A stretch of DNA of 64,000 nucleotides from Pseudomonadota bacterium (GCA_023433445.1 JAEZCS010000016.1:1-64000), one strand, 5' to 3'; shown: positions 16,979 to 26,965, numbered from the stretch's first letter. The notes: generated by a model not told the origin, from the sequence alone. Made by a program: numbers and translations.

Positions 16979-17562
16979 ACTGCTGGATCGTCATACCAAT
17001 CAAGGCTCCAGACTGGTGCAAGACACGGCTTGCGCCCGTCCTCGGCGATAGCGAGCGTCGAAAGCTGGTCGCTGAAATGCTCGGACAAACTGTATCTGCG
17101 GCGCAAAGCGTTGTTGGTCGGCAGCGGGTTCGATTGCTCGGCCCATCACGCCATGACCTGACAGACGACATTACTCTGCTTCCCGACGCCGGGCACGGCC
17201 TTAATACGGCCCTGGACGACGCGCGCGATGCGGCGATTAGGGCCGGGGTCAGTCGGCTGCTGATATTGTCGGCAGACCTGCCTTTGATCAAAGCTGACGA
17301 TGTAGCGGCCCTGTTGAACTTGCCCGGCGATAGCGTCGCCATCGCGCCCGACCATGCGGGCACGGGTACCAACGCTGTGTCGCTGCCCCTCCCCTCGGCC
17401 TCGAAGTTCGCGTTCCACTATGGCGATGCCAGCTTCGCCGCGCACCGGGCCGAAGCAGACCGACTCGGCCTGCCGTTTCTCAGCCTTCGACGTCCGGGAT
17501 TGGAGTTCGATGTCGACCGGCCGGAAGAACTCGCGCTCTGGCGACAGAGCCGAGTTCTCTGA
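16975..17562 (+). CDS. cofC: 2-phospho-L-lactate (or related) guanylyltransferase
   Basis: Nucleotidyltransferase that activates phospholactate, phosphoenolpyruvate or 3-phosphoglycerate with GTP for CofD. Motifs: WIVIPIKAPDWCKTRLAP (nucleotide-binding N-terminus), RLLILSADLPLI with the metal-binding Asp residues, GTGTNAVSLP and YGDASFAAHRAEA. Translation most likely starts at the GTG at 16975, overlapping the cofD TGA, rather than at the ATG 42 bp upstream. Which C3 acid is used cannot be told from the sequence alone. Confidence 0.9.
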   Translation: MNCWIVIPIKAPDWCKTRLAPVLGDSERRKLVAEMLGQTVSAAQSVVGRQRVRLLGPSRHDLTDDITLLPDAGHGLNTALDDARDAAIRAGVSRLLILSADLPLIKADDVAALLNLPGDSVAIAPDHAGTGTNAVSLPLPSASKFAFHYGDASFAAHRAEADRLGLPFLSLRRPGLEFDVDRPEELALWRQSRVL

Positions 17563-17571
17563 CATCGCCCC

Positions 17572-19833
17572 TTAAAGGGCGACGCCCGCCGAGGCCAGGA
17601 CCGCCAGCGTCAACAGTTCGGACGCGTTGGACGACATGGTCGCGATCTGCACCGACTTCTCCATGCCTACCAGCATCGGACCGATCATCGTCGTACCACC
17701 GAGCTCGCGCAGCAGCTTGGCCGAGATGTTGGCTGACTGGAGACCCGGCATGACGAGTACGTTGGCTGGCCCCGACAGTCGGCTGAACGGATAGTTCTTC
17801 ATGACCGTGGGGTTGAGCGCCGCATCGGCAGTCATTTCGCCCTCATATTCGAAATCGACATTCCGGCCGTCGAGCACCTTCAGCGCATCACGAACATTTT
17901 CCAGATGGCCTCCGGGGGGATTGCCGAAGTTGGAATAGGAGAGGAAGGCCACGCGCGGGTCATGTCCCATGCGCCGGGCAACGGCGACCGTGCCCTCGGC
18001 GATGTCGGCCAGTTCACCGGCGGATGGCCGCTCATTGACGGTGGTGTCGGCAAGGAACACCGTTTTGTCCTTTGACACCATGATGTGGATGCCAAAGGCG
18101 GTGCGGCCAACCGTCGGATCCATGACGCGCTTCACCTCGCGCAGCGTCTGTGCGAACGGGCGCGTCACCCCCGTGATCATGGCATCCGCATGGCCCATGC
18201 TGACCAGCAGGGCGCCGAATATATTGCGGTCTCGATTGACCATCCGCTCGCAATCGCGCCGAAGATGGCCACGCCGCTGCAAACGGCCATAGAGCGCGTC
18301 CACCATGTCCGGGACCAGCGGCGAATTGACGCTATTGTGCAGTTCGAAGCTCTCAGGATCGCGGACCCCAAGCGCCTTCAGCTTGTCATAGACTTCGTTT
18401 CGGCCGACCAATACGGGGATGCCATAGCCAAGGTCGCGGAACTGGATGGCCGCGCGCAGCACGACCTCCTCTTCCGCTTCAGCGAACACCACGCGCTTGG
18501 GATTGGCCTTCGCTACCTCATAGGCGCTGGTCAGCACCGAAGTCGTCGGGTTCAACCGGCCTTTGAGCGATTGGCGATAGGCGGCCATGTCGGAAATCGG
18601 CTTTTGCGCAACGCCGCTTTCGATCGCTGCCTGCGCTACGGCCGCTGGAACGACCTCCATCAGGCGCGGATCAAAGGGTGCGGGGATGATGTAATCGGGG
18701 CCGAAGCTGTGCGACCGGCCATAAGCCTTGGCCACTTCCTCGGGCACCTGTTCGCGCGCCAGTTCCGCTATCGCCTGGGCCGCGGCGACCTTCATCGGCT
18801 CGTTAATGCCTGTCGCCCGCACGTCCAGGGCGCCGCGGAAAATGAAGGGGAAGCCAAGCACATTGTTGACCTGGTTCGGATAGTCCGAACGCCCTGTGGC
18901 AACGATCGCGTCGGGTCGGACTTCCAGAACATCAGGCGGGGCGATTTCCGGATCGGGATTGGCCATGGCGAAGATGATCGGCTTTTCGGCCATCGACTTG
19001 ACCATCTCCTGCGACACCGCCCCCGCGACCGACAGACCGAGGAACACGTCAGCGCCTTTGATCGCTTCGCCAAGGGTTCGTGCATCCGTCTTCACCGCAT
19101 GCGCCGACTTCCACTGATTCATGCCTTCAGTGCGGCCTTGATAAATGACGCCCTTGCTGTCGCACATGATGACATTGTCATGCGCGACGCCAATCGCCTT
19201 GATCAGTTCGGTGCAGGAAATGGAGGCGGCCCCTGCGCCGTTCACCACTACCTTCATATCCCTGAGCTCGCGCCCGGTGAGCATCGCGGCGTTGATGACG
19301 CCCGCCGCTGCGATGATGGCTGTGCCGTGCTGATCATCGTGAAAGACGGGGATGTTCATCCGTTCTTTCAGCGTCTGTTCGATGATGAAGCATTCGGGTG
19401 CCTTGATATCCTCAAGGTTGATGCCGCCAAAGCTTGGCTCCATCAGTTCCACGGCGTCGATGAACTTGTCCACGTCCTCGGTCTTGAGCTCGATATCGAT
19501 CGAGTCGACGTCAGCGAAGCGCTTGAAGAGTACCGCTTTGCCTTCCATCACCGGCTTGGACGCGAGCGCTCCCAGATTGCCAAGACCCAGGATCGCCGTG
19601 CCGTTCGATATAACGGCGACGAGATTGCCCTTGGCGGTATAGTCATAGGCGGTTTGCGGATCGGCAGCGATGGCGCGCACCGGCACGGCGACGCCTGGCG
19701 AATAGGCAAGGCTGAGATCGCGCTGCGTCGCCATCGGCTTCGACGCAATGATCTCGATCTTGCCGGGCCTGCCTGTCGAATGGAAAAATAGCGCCTCGCG
19801 TTCGGAAAATTCCACGTTCGACTTATCTGCCAT
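17572..19833 (-). CDS. maeB: NADP-dependent malic enzyme, MaeB type
   Basis: A 753-residue protein with an N-terminal malic enzyme domain (about 1-430) fused to a C-terminal phosphotransacetylase-like domain (about 430-753), as in E. coli MaeB. It oxidatively decarboxylates malate to pyruvate with NADP; the PTA part is usually regulatory (acetyl-CoA response). Motifs: SLAYSPGVAVPVRAIA, VFHDDQHGTAI, VVNGAGAASISCTEL, MANPDPEIAPP, and in the PTA part PLVPDMVDALYGRL and VLVMPGLQSANISAKLL. It converges on cofC with only 9 bp between the stops and is divergent from mutS. Confidence 0.94.
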   Translation of the reverse strand: MADKSNVEFSEREALFFHSTGRPGKIEIIASKPMATQRDLSLAYSPGVAVPVRAIAADPQTAYDYTAKGNLVAVISNGTAILGLGNLGALASKPVMEGKAVLFKRFADVDSIDIELKTEDVDKFIDAVELMEPSFGGINLEDIKAPECFIIEQTLKERMNIPVFHDDQHGTAIIAAAGVINAAMLTGRELRDMKVVVNGAGAASISCTELIKAIGVAHDNVIMCDSKGVIYQGRTEGMNQWKSAHAVKTDARTLGEAIKGADVFLGLSVAGAVSQEMVKSMAEKPIIFAMANPDPEIAPPDVLEVRPDAIVATGRSDYPNQVNNVLGFPFIFRGALDVRATGINEPMKVAAAQAIAELAREQVPEEVAKAYGRSHSFGPDYIIPAPFDPRLMEVVPAAVAQAAIESGVAQKPISDMAAYRQSLKGRLNPTTSVLTSAYEVAKANPKRVVFAEAEEEVVLRAAIQFRDLGYGIPVLVGRNEVYDKLKALGVRDPESFELHNSVNSPLVPDMVDALYGRLQRRGHLRRDCERMVNRDRNIFGALLVSMGHADAMITGVTRPFAQTLREVKRVMDPTVGRTAFGIHIMVSKDKTVFLADTTVNERPSAGELADIAEGTVAVARRMGHDPRVAFLSYSNFGNPPGGHLENVRDALKVLDGRNVDFEYEGEMTADAALNPTVMKNYPFSRLSGPANVLVMPGLQSANISAKLLRELGGTTMIGPMLVGMEKSVQIATMSSNASELLTLAVLASAGVAL

Positions 19834-19963
19834 GACGCATCCGCCCCTCTCTACCTAATAAAGGAGGCCCTAGCGGCAAGGCGGACCTGTCGGCAAGCAC
19901 GTGAGCCACGTTTTTTCCACACCCTTTCCTGATCTGCCGCTTGCCGCTATCGCCGAAAGGGCC

Positions 19964-22609
19964 ATGCACAGCCCCAAGGAAATCGCAGCCAGTCAGCCAA
20001 CGCCGATGATGGCGCAATATCTGGCGCTGAAGACGGAGGCACAGGATTGCCTGCTTTTCTACCGCATGGGCGACTTTTTCGAGCTGTTTTTCGACGATGC
20101 GAAGGCGGCAGCGGCTACGCTGGACATCGCGCTTACCAGCCGGGGGGAGCATGGCGGCGCGCCGATCCCGATGTGCGGCGTGCCTGTGCACAGCGCGGAA
20201 AATTATCTCGCCCGGCTGATCAAGGCAGGACATCGGGTGGCGATCGCCGAGCAGACGGAGACGCCCGCCGAGGCGAAAGCGCGGGGCAGCAAGGCGCTCG
20301 TTGCGCGGGCTATCGTCCGTTATGTGACGGCGGGCACGCTCACTGAGGAGACGCTGCTCGATTCCCGGCGCGACAATATGCTGGTGGCGCTTGCACAGAC
20401 AGGTGGTGAAGGCGCCAGCGAGGTCGGGATAGCCGCCGCCGACATCTCCACCGGGCGGTTCGAGACGCTGACATTGCGGTCCAGCGATCTTACGGCAGAG
20501 CTGGCGCGACTGAGGCCCAGCGAAATCGTGCTGCCCGAAGGGTTCGATCTTGATCTGCCCGAGGCGCATCCATTCGACCGTGCGGCCTTCTCCAGCAACC
20601 GGGCGGAGGCGGCACTCAAGCGGCTATTCGGTGTCGCCACTCTGGATGGTTTTGGCCAGTTCAGCCGGGCGGAACTTGCCGCGATGGGCGGGTTGATCGC
20701 CTACCTTGACCATGCGGGCAAGGGTACTCTGCCTTTCCTGGCTCCCCCTGTGCGAAAGGCTAGTGGCGCGCATGTGGCGATCGACGCAGCCACCCGGGAA
20801 AGCCTGGAAATCACCGCGACGATGAGCGGCGCGCGGGCCGGAAGCCTCTTGGGTGCGGTGGACAGGACCGTCACGGGCGCAGGCGCGCGACTGCTCGCGC
20901 AGGACCTCTCGGCTCCGCTGATGGATCAAGAGTTGATCGAAGCGCGGCTTGGTCTCGTGCAGCTGCTCCATGACGATCCGTTGCTCCGCGATCAGTTGCG
21001 TGCGGCGTTGAGGGCTCTGCCGGATATCGGGCGAGCTTTGGGGCGGATCGCTGTGGGTCGAGGGAGTCCGCGCGATCTGGGGCAGCTTCGCGACGGTCTT
21101 AATGAGGCGCGAATGCTGCGTGAGAGGCTGGGTAGATTGGCCGATCAGCCGTTGCTGCTCCAGCAATTATTGCCGGCGCTCGACGGCCATGGAGCGCTGG
21201 TCGATGGTCTCTCCCGCGCGCTGGTGCCCAGCCCGCCGACCGAGACGGCCAATGGCGGCTATATTGCCGATGGCTATGACCCGGCTCTGGACGAACTGCG
21301 GCGGATGGCAGGCGATGGCAGGCGCGCCATTGCCGCTCTGGAGGCCAGCTATCGCGAGCGCACCGGCATTGCGGCATTGAAGATCCGGCATAATGGCGTG
21401 CTCGGCTATCATGTCGAAGTACCCGCCCGGTCTGCCGACCCGCTTATGCAGCCGGACAGCGGCTTCACCCATCGCCAGACGCTGGCCGGCGTGGTGCGAT
21501 TCAACTCGGTCGACCTACACGAGCAGGCGGGGCGTGTCGCGCAGGCCGGTGCCCATGCACTGGTGGCCGAAGCGGCCCATCTGGAAGACCTGATCGAGAC
21601 GGCGCTGGCGCGCAAGGCAGAGATCGCATCCGCGGCGGATGCGCTTGCCCGGCTGGACGTCGCCGCTGCGTTGGCCGAGAGGGCCGCCGAGGGAGGCTGG
21701 CAGAGGCCCCACTTCCTGCCGCAGGATGGCGAAGGACCCTGCCTGCAGATCATCGGCGGCCGTCATCCTGTTGTTGAAGATGCGCTGCGCAAGGATGGGC
21801 AGCCCTTTGTCGCCAACGACTGCTGCCTCGGAGCGGATGATCGTCTTTGGCTGGTTACGGGCCCCAATATGGGCGGCAAGTCCACCTTCCTGCGCCAAAA
21901 TGCGCTGATCGTCATATTGGCGCAGGCGGGCAGCTATGTTCCGGCGCAATCCGCGACGCTGACGCTGGTCGATCGGTTGTTCAGTCGGGTCGGCGCGTCC
22001 GACAATCTCGCGCGCGGACGCTCCACCTTCATGGTCGAGATGGTCGAAACCGCCGCCATCCTGGCTCAGGCGACCGAACGCAGCTTCGTCATCCTGGACG
22101 AGGTCGGACGTGGTACATCGACTTATGATGGGCTGGCTCTCGCCTGGGCGGTCGTTGAAGCGGTGCATGAGGTCAATCGTTGCCGCTGCCTCTTCGCGAC
22201 CCATTATCACGAGCTGACACGGCTGGCGGAGACGCTGTCCTCGCTGTCACTGCATCATGTGCGCGCGCGGGAATGGAAGGGCGATCTCATATTGCTGCAC
22301 GAGTTGGCGCCCGGACCAGCGGATCGAAGCTATGGTCTCGCCGTCGCACGGCTTGCAGGCTTGCCCCCAGCTGTCCTGAAGCGCGCCAAGGATGTGCTGA
22401 ACAGGCTGGAGGCGGGACGTGCCAAGACGGGCGGCATAGCGGCGGGGCTTGGCGACTTGCCTCTTTTCGCCGCTGCCGCTGCGCAGGAGGAGGAGAAGGT
22501 CGATGCCCTGCGCGCCGCCATCGACCTGATCGATGCCGACGCCCTGTCGCCCCGTGAGGCGCTGGAGCAGCTTTATCACCTGAAACAACTGGCCGCAGCC
22601 AGCAGCTGA
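19964..22609 (+). CDS. mutS: DNA mismatch repair protein MutS
   Basis: Mismatch-recognition ATPase. The mispair-binding Phe-x-Glu is at residues 38-40 (GDFFELFF), Walker A is GPNMGGKSTFLRQ (about 632), Walker B is FVILDEVGRGTSTYDG, and the clamp/lever regions are complete. About 881 residues. I chose the ATG at 19964, which has GAAAGG six bases upstream and matches the usual N-terminus (PMMAQYL near residue 15); a GTG at 19901 would add 21 residues without a ribosome site. glnD follows after 15 bp in the same direction. Confidence 0.95.
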   Translation: MHSPKEIAASQPTPMMAQYLALKTEAQDCLLFYRMGDFFELFFDDAKAAAATLDIALTSRGEHGGAPIPMCGVPVHSAENYLARLIKAGHRVAIAEQTETPAEAKARGSKALVARAIVRYVTAGTLTEETLLDSRRDNMLVALAQTGGEGASEVGIAAADISTGRFETLTLRSSDLTAELARLRPSEIVLPEGFDLDLPEAHPFDRAAFSSNRAEAALKRLFGVATLDGFGQFSRAELAAMGGLIAYLDHAGKGTLPFLAPPVRKASGAHVAIDAATRESLEITATMSGARAGSLLGAVDRTVTGAGARLLAQDLSAPLMDQELIEARLGLVQLLHDDPLLRDQLRAALRALPDIGRALGRIAVGRGSPRDLGQLRDGLNEARMLRERLGRLADQPLLLQQLLPALDGHGALVDGLSRALVPSPPTETANGGYIADGYDPALDELRRMAGDGRRAIAALEASYRERTGIAALKIRHNGVLGYHVEVPARSADPLMQPDSGFTHRQTLAGVVRFNSVDLHEQAGRVAQAGAHALVAEAAHLEDLIETALARKAEIASAADALARLDVAAALAERAAEGGWQRPHFLPQDGEGPCLQIIGGRHPVVEDALRKDGQPFVANDCCLGADDRLWLVTGPNMGGKSTFLRQNALIVILAQAGSYVPAQSATLTLVDRLFSRVGASDNLARGRSTFMVEMVETAAILAQATERSFVILDEVGRGTSTYDGLALAWAVVEAVHEVNRCRCLFATHYHELTRLAETLSSLSLHHVRAREWKGDLILLHELAPGPADRSYGLAVARLAGLPPAVLKRAKDVLNRLEAGRAKTGGIAAGLGDLPLFAAAAAQEEEKVDALRAAIDLIDADALSPREALEQLYHLKQLAAASS

Positions 22610-22624
22610 CACTAGATTGAGCCG

Positions 22625-25387
22625 ATGGTCATGCAGTACCCCTCCCTCGGCTCCCGCCGCTCTATCATCGATCGGCGTGCGATCTCCGACCGCATCCGCG
22701 ATCTGGCGCGGGAACACAGGGGCGATCCGGCTAAGCTGCGCGGCCTGATCGTGCGGGAACTAAAATCTGCGTTGGAAGCGGGGCGTCTGGACGTCGCCCG
22801 ACGGTTGGAAGCCAAGCCGACGCGCGGCCGGGAGGCGGTGACCGCCTTTGCCTTTCTGGTCGATCAGATTTTGCGGCTGCTTTACGACGCGACGACGCAT
22901 CATCTCTATCCTGCAAGCAATCGCAGCACCGGCGAGCGCATCACCTTGATGGCGGTTGGGGGCTATGGCCGCGGTGAAATGGCGCCACACAGCGATGTCG
23001 ACATCGCCTTCATCACGCCATGGAAGCCTACGGGGTGGACCGAGCAGGTCATCGAATCGATGCTCTATTCGCTTTGGGACCTGGGGCTGAAGGTCGGGCA
23101 TTCGAGCCGGTCGATCGACGAAACCATGCGCATGGCCAAGGCGGACCTGACGGTGCGCACGGCGGTGCTGGAGGCACGCTACGTATGGGGCGACCGTGCG
23201 CTGTATGAGGAGACGGCCCGGCGTTTCGATGCAGAGGTGATGCAGGGGACCGCCCGGGCATTCGTCACTGAAAAGCTGGAGGAACGCGACGAGCGGCACA
23301 AGCGGATGGGCGACAGCCGCTATGTGGTTGAGCCCAACGTCAAGGAAGGCAAGGGGGGCCTGCGCGACCTGCATACGCTTTTCTGGATCGGGAAATATGT
23401 GAACAGGGTGAAGTCCGTCGCCGATCTGGTGGATGTCGGGCTGCTGACCGACCTTGAACTGCGACAGTTCCAGAGAGCGGAGGATTTCCTGTGGGCGGTG
23501 CGTTGCCATCTGCACATGATTACCGGGCGCGCTGAAGACCGCCTGACGTTCGACCTGCAACTGGAGACGGCGACACGGATGCACTTCACCGGGCGGCAGG
23601 GCCGGTCCGGCGTGGAGCGCTTCATGCGCTACTATTTTCTGAACGCGAAGATCGTCGGCGATCTGACCGCCGTGTTCCTGGCGCATCTCGATGACCAGTT
23701 GGGCGCCAAGGGCCGACGCTACATCCCGTCGATTTTCCGCCGTCCGAAGAAATTGGACGGATTCGTGCTGGACCGCGGCCGACTAGCGCTGCCGAGCGAC
23801 GACTTCTTTCAGCAGGATCCAGTGCGGCTGCTGGAAATCTTTGCCGTGGCAGATCGCCACGAACTGGGCATTCACCCAAGTGCCATGCGCGCCGCGAGCC
23901 GGGACGCTGGCCTGATCACCGCCAAGGTCCGCCGTGATCCGCGAGCCAACACCGCATTCATGGATGTGCTCACATCCCGTCGCGATCCGGAAACCGTCCT
24001 ACGCTGGATGAACGAATCGAGCGTTTTTGGTCGTTTCATCCCCGATTTCCGCCGCGTCGTGGCGCAAATGCAATTCGACATGTACCATCATTACACGGTC
24101 GATGAGCATACGATCCGCGCTGTCGGGCTTCTGGCGCGTGTGGAAAAGGGCGATCTTGACGTGGATCACCCCCTTTCCACTGAGATTATGGGAAAGCTGC
24201 TGTCGCGCCGGGTCCTCTACGTGGCGGTTTTGCTCCACGACATCGCCAAGGGGCGAGGAGGCGACCACAGCATATTAGGTGCTGAGGTTGCGGAGCGCCT
24301 CTGCCCGCGTCTCGGCCTGTCCGCAGCGGAAACCGAGACCGTTGCCTGGCTGGTACGCCATCATTTGCTGATGTCGGCCACCGCCTTCAAGCGCGACCTG
24401 GCAGATTACAAGACGATCCTGGATTTCGTAGAGGTGGTCCAGAGCGCCGAGCGGCTGCGACTCCTGCTTTGCCTCACGGTGGTGGATATTCGCGCCGTCG
24501 GCCCTGGCGTGTGGAACAGCTGGAAACGGCAGCTTCTGGGTGACCTTTATGAATCTGCCGAGGAAGTATTGCGCCTTGGCCACAAGCAAAAGGGGCGCAG
24601 CGAACGTGTCACCGCCAAGCAAGAGTCGCTCCGTAATGCGCTTGGTATGTCAAAGGCCGAGTTCCAAATGCTCAGTAATCGGCTGCCCGAATCCTACTGG
24701 ATCGCCGAGCCCGAAGACATTCTGATGCACAATGCGCAGCATATATTGGCGTCCGGCGACGCGCCGCTGTCGATCGCTGCGCAATATTATCCGCAGCGCG
24801 GGGCGACGCTGGTCACCGTGTATGCCGCCGACCATCCCGGCCTGTTCTACCGGATCGCCGGTGCGATCCACCTTGCAGGCGGCAACATCATCGACGCGCG
24901 CATCCACACCACGCGTGATGGCGTCGCGATCGACAATTTCCTGGTGCAAGACCCGTTGGGCGGAGCTTTCCACAGCCCGGAACAGCTGACGCGTATCCGC
25001 AATGCGATCGAGGATTCCCTCGCCAACCGTCACCGTATGATCACGAAGCTGGAAGCGCGCCCACTGTCGCGCACCCGCGCCGAGGCGTTCCGCATCGAAC
25101 CCAATGTGCTGATCGACAACAAGGCATCCAATCGCTTCACCGTGATCGAGGTCAATGCCCGCGATCGCCCTGCCCTGCTGTTCAGCCTCGCAAACGCACT
25201 GTTTCAGTCAAAAGTCACGGTGCACAGCGCCCATGTCGCCACTTATGGTGAGCGGGCGGTCGACACCTTTTACTTGACGGACCTTCTGGGCGGAAAGATC
25301 GAGAGCAAGGCCCGACTCCAAACGCTGGAACGGCGACTGTTGGAGGCTGCGGGTGATCAGTTGGACGAGGCGCTTCAGCGCGCCTGA
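22625..25387 (+). CDS. glnD: [Protein-PII] uridylyltransferase/uridylyl-removing enzyme
   Basis: Bifunctional sensor of glutamine that uridylylates and deuridylylates PII proteins. 920 residues. Nucleotidyltransferase motif GGYGRGEMAPHSDVDIAFI at about 110-130, HD hydrolase domain with HHYTVDEHTIRA and VLLHDIAKGRGGDHS (about 488-550), and two C-terminal ACT domains starting near residues 727 (YAADHPGLFYRIAGAI) and 839 (NARDRPALLFSLANAL). All catalytic signatures are intact. It starts 15 bp after mutS, so the pair may be co-transcribed. Confidence 0.95.
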   Translation: MVMQYPSLGSRRSIIDRRAISDRIRDLAREHRGDPAKLRGLIVRELKSALEAGRLDVARRLEAKPTRGREAVTAFAFLVDQILRLLYDATTHHLYPASNRSTGERITLMAVGGYGRGEMAPHSDVDIAFITPWKPTGWTEQVIESMLYSLWDLGLKVGHSSRSIDETMRMAKADLTVRTAVLEARYVWGDRALYEETARRFDAEVMQGTARAFVTEKLEERDERHKRMGDSRYVVEPNVKEGKGGLRDLHTLFWIGKYVNRVKSVADLVDVGLLTDLELRQFQRAEDFLWAVRCHLHMITGRAEDRLTFDLQLETATRMHFTGRQGRSGVERFMRYYFLNAKIVGDLTAVFLAHLDDQLGAKGRRYIPSIFRRPKKLDGFVLDRGRLALPSDDFFQQDPVRLLEIFAVADRHELGIHPSAMRAASRDAGLITAKVRRDPRANTAFMDVLTSRRDPETVLRWMNESSVFGRFIPDFRRVVAQMQFDMYHHYTVDEHTIRAVGLLARVEKGDLDVDHPLSTEIMGKLLSRRVLYVAVLLHDIAKGRGGDHSILGAEVAERLCPRLGLSAAETETVAWLVRHHLLMSATAFKRDLADYKTILDFVEVVQSAERLRLLLCLTVVDIRAVGPGVWNSWKRQLLGDLYESAEEVLRLGHKQKGRSERVTAKQESLRNALGMSKAEFQMLSNRLPESYWIAEPEDILMHNAQHILASGDAPLSIAAQYYPQRGATLVTVYAADHPGLFYRIAGAIHLAGGNIIDARIHTTRDGVAIDNFLVQDPLGGAFHSPEQLTRIRNAIEDSLANRHRMITKLEARPLSRTRAEAFRIEPNVLIDNKASNRFTVIEVNARDRPALLFSLANALFQSKVTVHSAHVATYGERAVDTFYLTDLLGGKIESKARLQTLERRLLEAAGDQLDEALQRA

Positions 25388-25396
25388 TCGCTGTCC

Positions 25397-25897
25397 TCAG
25401 ACAATTTTCAAGCTGTCGCCGGGCACCAGCATCGGCAGCAGCCTCAGCATGTCAGCGCGTTCGATCGCAATGCAGCCTGCGGTCGGGCGGCTTTCGGAAA
25501 GGTGAAGGAAGATCGCACTTCCCATCCCAGACACCGGTGGCGCATCGTTATGGCCAAGCACGACGATGACATCATAAGCATCATCTTCGCGCAGAAGCGA
25601 TTCGGCGGAGTAAGTGCGCGGCAGATGGACAGGGCGATTATAGGCAGGATCAGCCGGATCATCGGACCATCCGTCGCCCTCCCTCACCCAACGCCAAGGA
25701 AGCTGGATGGCGGAAGGATCAACCTTCCCAGAACGCAGCAACACGCCACGCAACGGCCATTCCCCCAACGGTGTACAGCCATCCCCTTCCCGCTTATCGA
25801 CGGCGGCGCAAACACCGCCTCGGCCCAGCGTGCAGGCAAACTCCATCGCACCGACGCGGAGCCGGCCGGTGGCGCTGTCGACATGGATGACCCTCAT
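25397..25897 (-). CDS. L,D-transpeptidase (YkuD) family protein
   Basis: A 166-residue YkuD-fold protein that would cross-link peptidoglycan or attach envelope proteins through its catalytic Cys. The signature HLSESRPTAGCIAI supplies His and Cys (SxxxxxxxGCI form), and VVLGHNDAPP precedes it. No signal peptide is visible, unusual for a periplasmic enzyme; a few sphingomonad relatives share this. It overlaps the 3' end of ribA by 4 bp (ATGA) on the same strand, and converges on glnD with 9 bp between stops. Confidence 0.85.
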   Translation of the reverse strand: MRVIHVDSATGRLRVGAMEFACTLGRGGVCAAVDKREGDGCTPLGEWPLRGVLLRSGKVDPSAIQLPWRWVREGDGWSDDPADPAYNRPVHLPRTYSAESLLREDDAYDVIVVLGHNDAPPVSGMGSAIFLHLSESRPTAGCIAIERADMLRLLPMLVPGDSLKIV

Positions 25898-26952
25898 AGC
25901 TGGTGGCCGGTGCGGTCGCGCTTGGTCGCCAGATAGTGTTCATTGTGCGGGTTCGCCGCCAGGATGATCGGCAGGCGCTCGGCGACCTTGATGCCGGCCT
26001 GCTCCAACCCTTCGACCTTTTTCGGATTGTTGGTGAGCAGCCGCACCTCGTCGATGCCGAGCAACTCCAGCATGCGCGCCGCGACGGAAAAATCCCGCGC
26101 ATCTATGGCAAAGCCAAGGCGGACATTGGCGTCAACCGTATCGAAGCCTTGATCCTGCAAGGCATACGCCCGAAGCTTATTGATCAGGCCAATGCCACGC
26201 CCCTCCTGCCTGAGATAAAGCAGCACACCCCACCGAGAATCGGCGATCCGGTGTAAAGCTTCATGCAGTTGCGGACCGCAATCGCATTTGAGGCTCCCCA
26301 GAACATCGCCCGTCAGGCACTCGCTGTGCAACCGCACCACTGGCGGCGATGTGTCGCGTGTGCCGATGACCAGTGCTATATGTTCGCGCGGCTCGTCGGG
26401 ACTGCGAAAGGCTATGATCTCGGCCGTTTCGCTGGTGGATACCGGCAAGCGGGCGCGGGTTGCGATCGCGAGGTTCGCCGCATCGTCATAAGCATCGATG
26501 TCGGCCGCATCGACCGACGCTTCACTTGCCCCTTCCGATCCAACAAAGAAGGCGGGAAGGATGCCAGCGAGGCGGGCGAGCTTGAGCGTCGCTTTCGCCG
26601 CCAGAGGAGCGCCAAGCGGCTTTGCGGCAAATGGCCCCTTCAGAGGCGATGAGAGGTCGAGCACGGGATCAGCGATTGCAGCAGCCACATCGCTATCGAT
26701 CCATGGGGCCCGGGCGATCAGCACTGGCATGTCGGGATCAGCTGCCGCCAACTGGTTCGCCAGCTTCAGTGTCTCGCCTCGGGCAGCCGCAACCAATATG
26801 TCGGCTTTGTCAGCCGGGTCGAAAGCCTTCAGCGTCACCTTGTCCGCGCCTTCGACAGCCATGACATGCACAACGCCGTCGGCTGCGTGGACGCTGATGG
26901 CCCAGCCACGACGAAGGGCGTCTATCGCTCGGGCTGCGGCGCGGGCGGTCAT
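25894..26952 (-). CDS. ribA: GTP cyclohydrolase II
   Basis: First committed enzyme of riboflavin synthesis: GTP to diaminohydroxy-ribosylamino-pyrimidinone phosphate. The C-terminal about 200 residues carry the RibA core with Zn ligands in ECLTGDVLGSLKCDCG, the catalytic RQEGRGIGLINKLRAYALQD, and a LLTNNPKK tail. The N-terminal about 150 residues are an Ala-rich domain without the DHBP-synthase (RibB) catalytic motifs, resembling an eroded RibB-like domain. I chose the ATG at 26952 (MTARAAARAID); a frame to 27033 would run into xth. Riboflavin supply also feeds Fo/F420 synthesis. Confidence 0.92.
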   Translation of the reverse strand: MTARAAARAIDALRRGWAISVHAADGVVHVMAVEGADKVTLKAFDPADKADILVAAARGETLKLANQLAAADPDMPVLIARAPWIDSDVAAAIADPVLDLSSPLKGPFAAKPLGAPLAAKATLKLARLAGILPAFFVGSEGASEASVDAADIDAYDDAANLAIATRARLPVSTSETAEIIAFRSPDEPREHIALVIGTRDTSPPVVRLHSECLTGDVLGSLKCDCGPQLHEALHRIADSRWGVLLYLRQEGRGIGLINKLRAYALQDQGFDTVDANVRLGFAIDARDFSVAARMLELLGIDEVRLLTNNPKKVEGLEQAGIKVAERLPIILAANPHNEHYLATKRDRTGHQL

Positions 26953-26965
26953 GACAAGAGCCTCA

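Noticed and set aside
18085..19791. A 568-codon open frame on the plus strand opposite maeB
   Set aside because: It is the antisense shadow of a strongly conserved GC-rich gene; the translation is His/Arg-rich with no domain and no ribosome site.
19898..19903. CACGTG as the centre of a parS site
   Set aside because: The flanks (GCAAG and AGCCA) do not match the TGTTTCACGTGAAACA consensus.
19901..19963. GTG start for mutS
   Set aside because: No Shine-Dalgarno; the ATG at 19964 has one and matches the usual MutS N-terminus.
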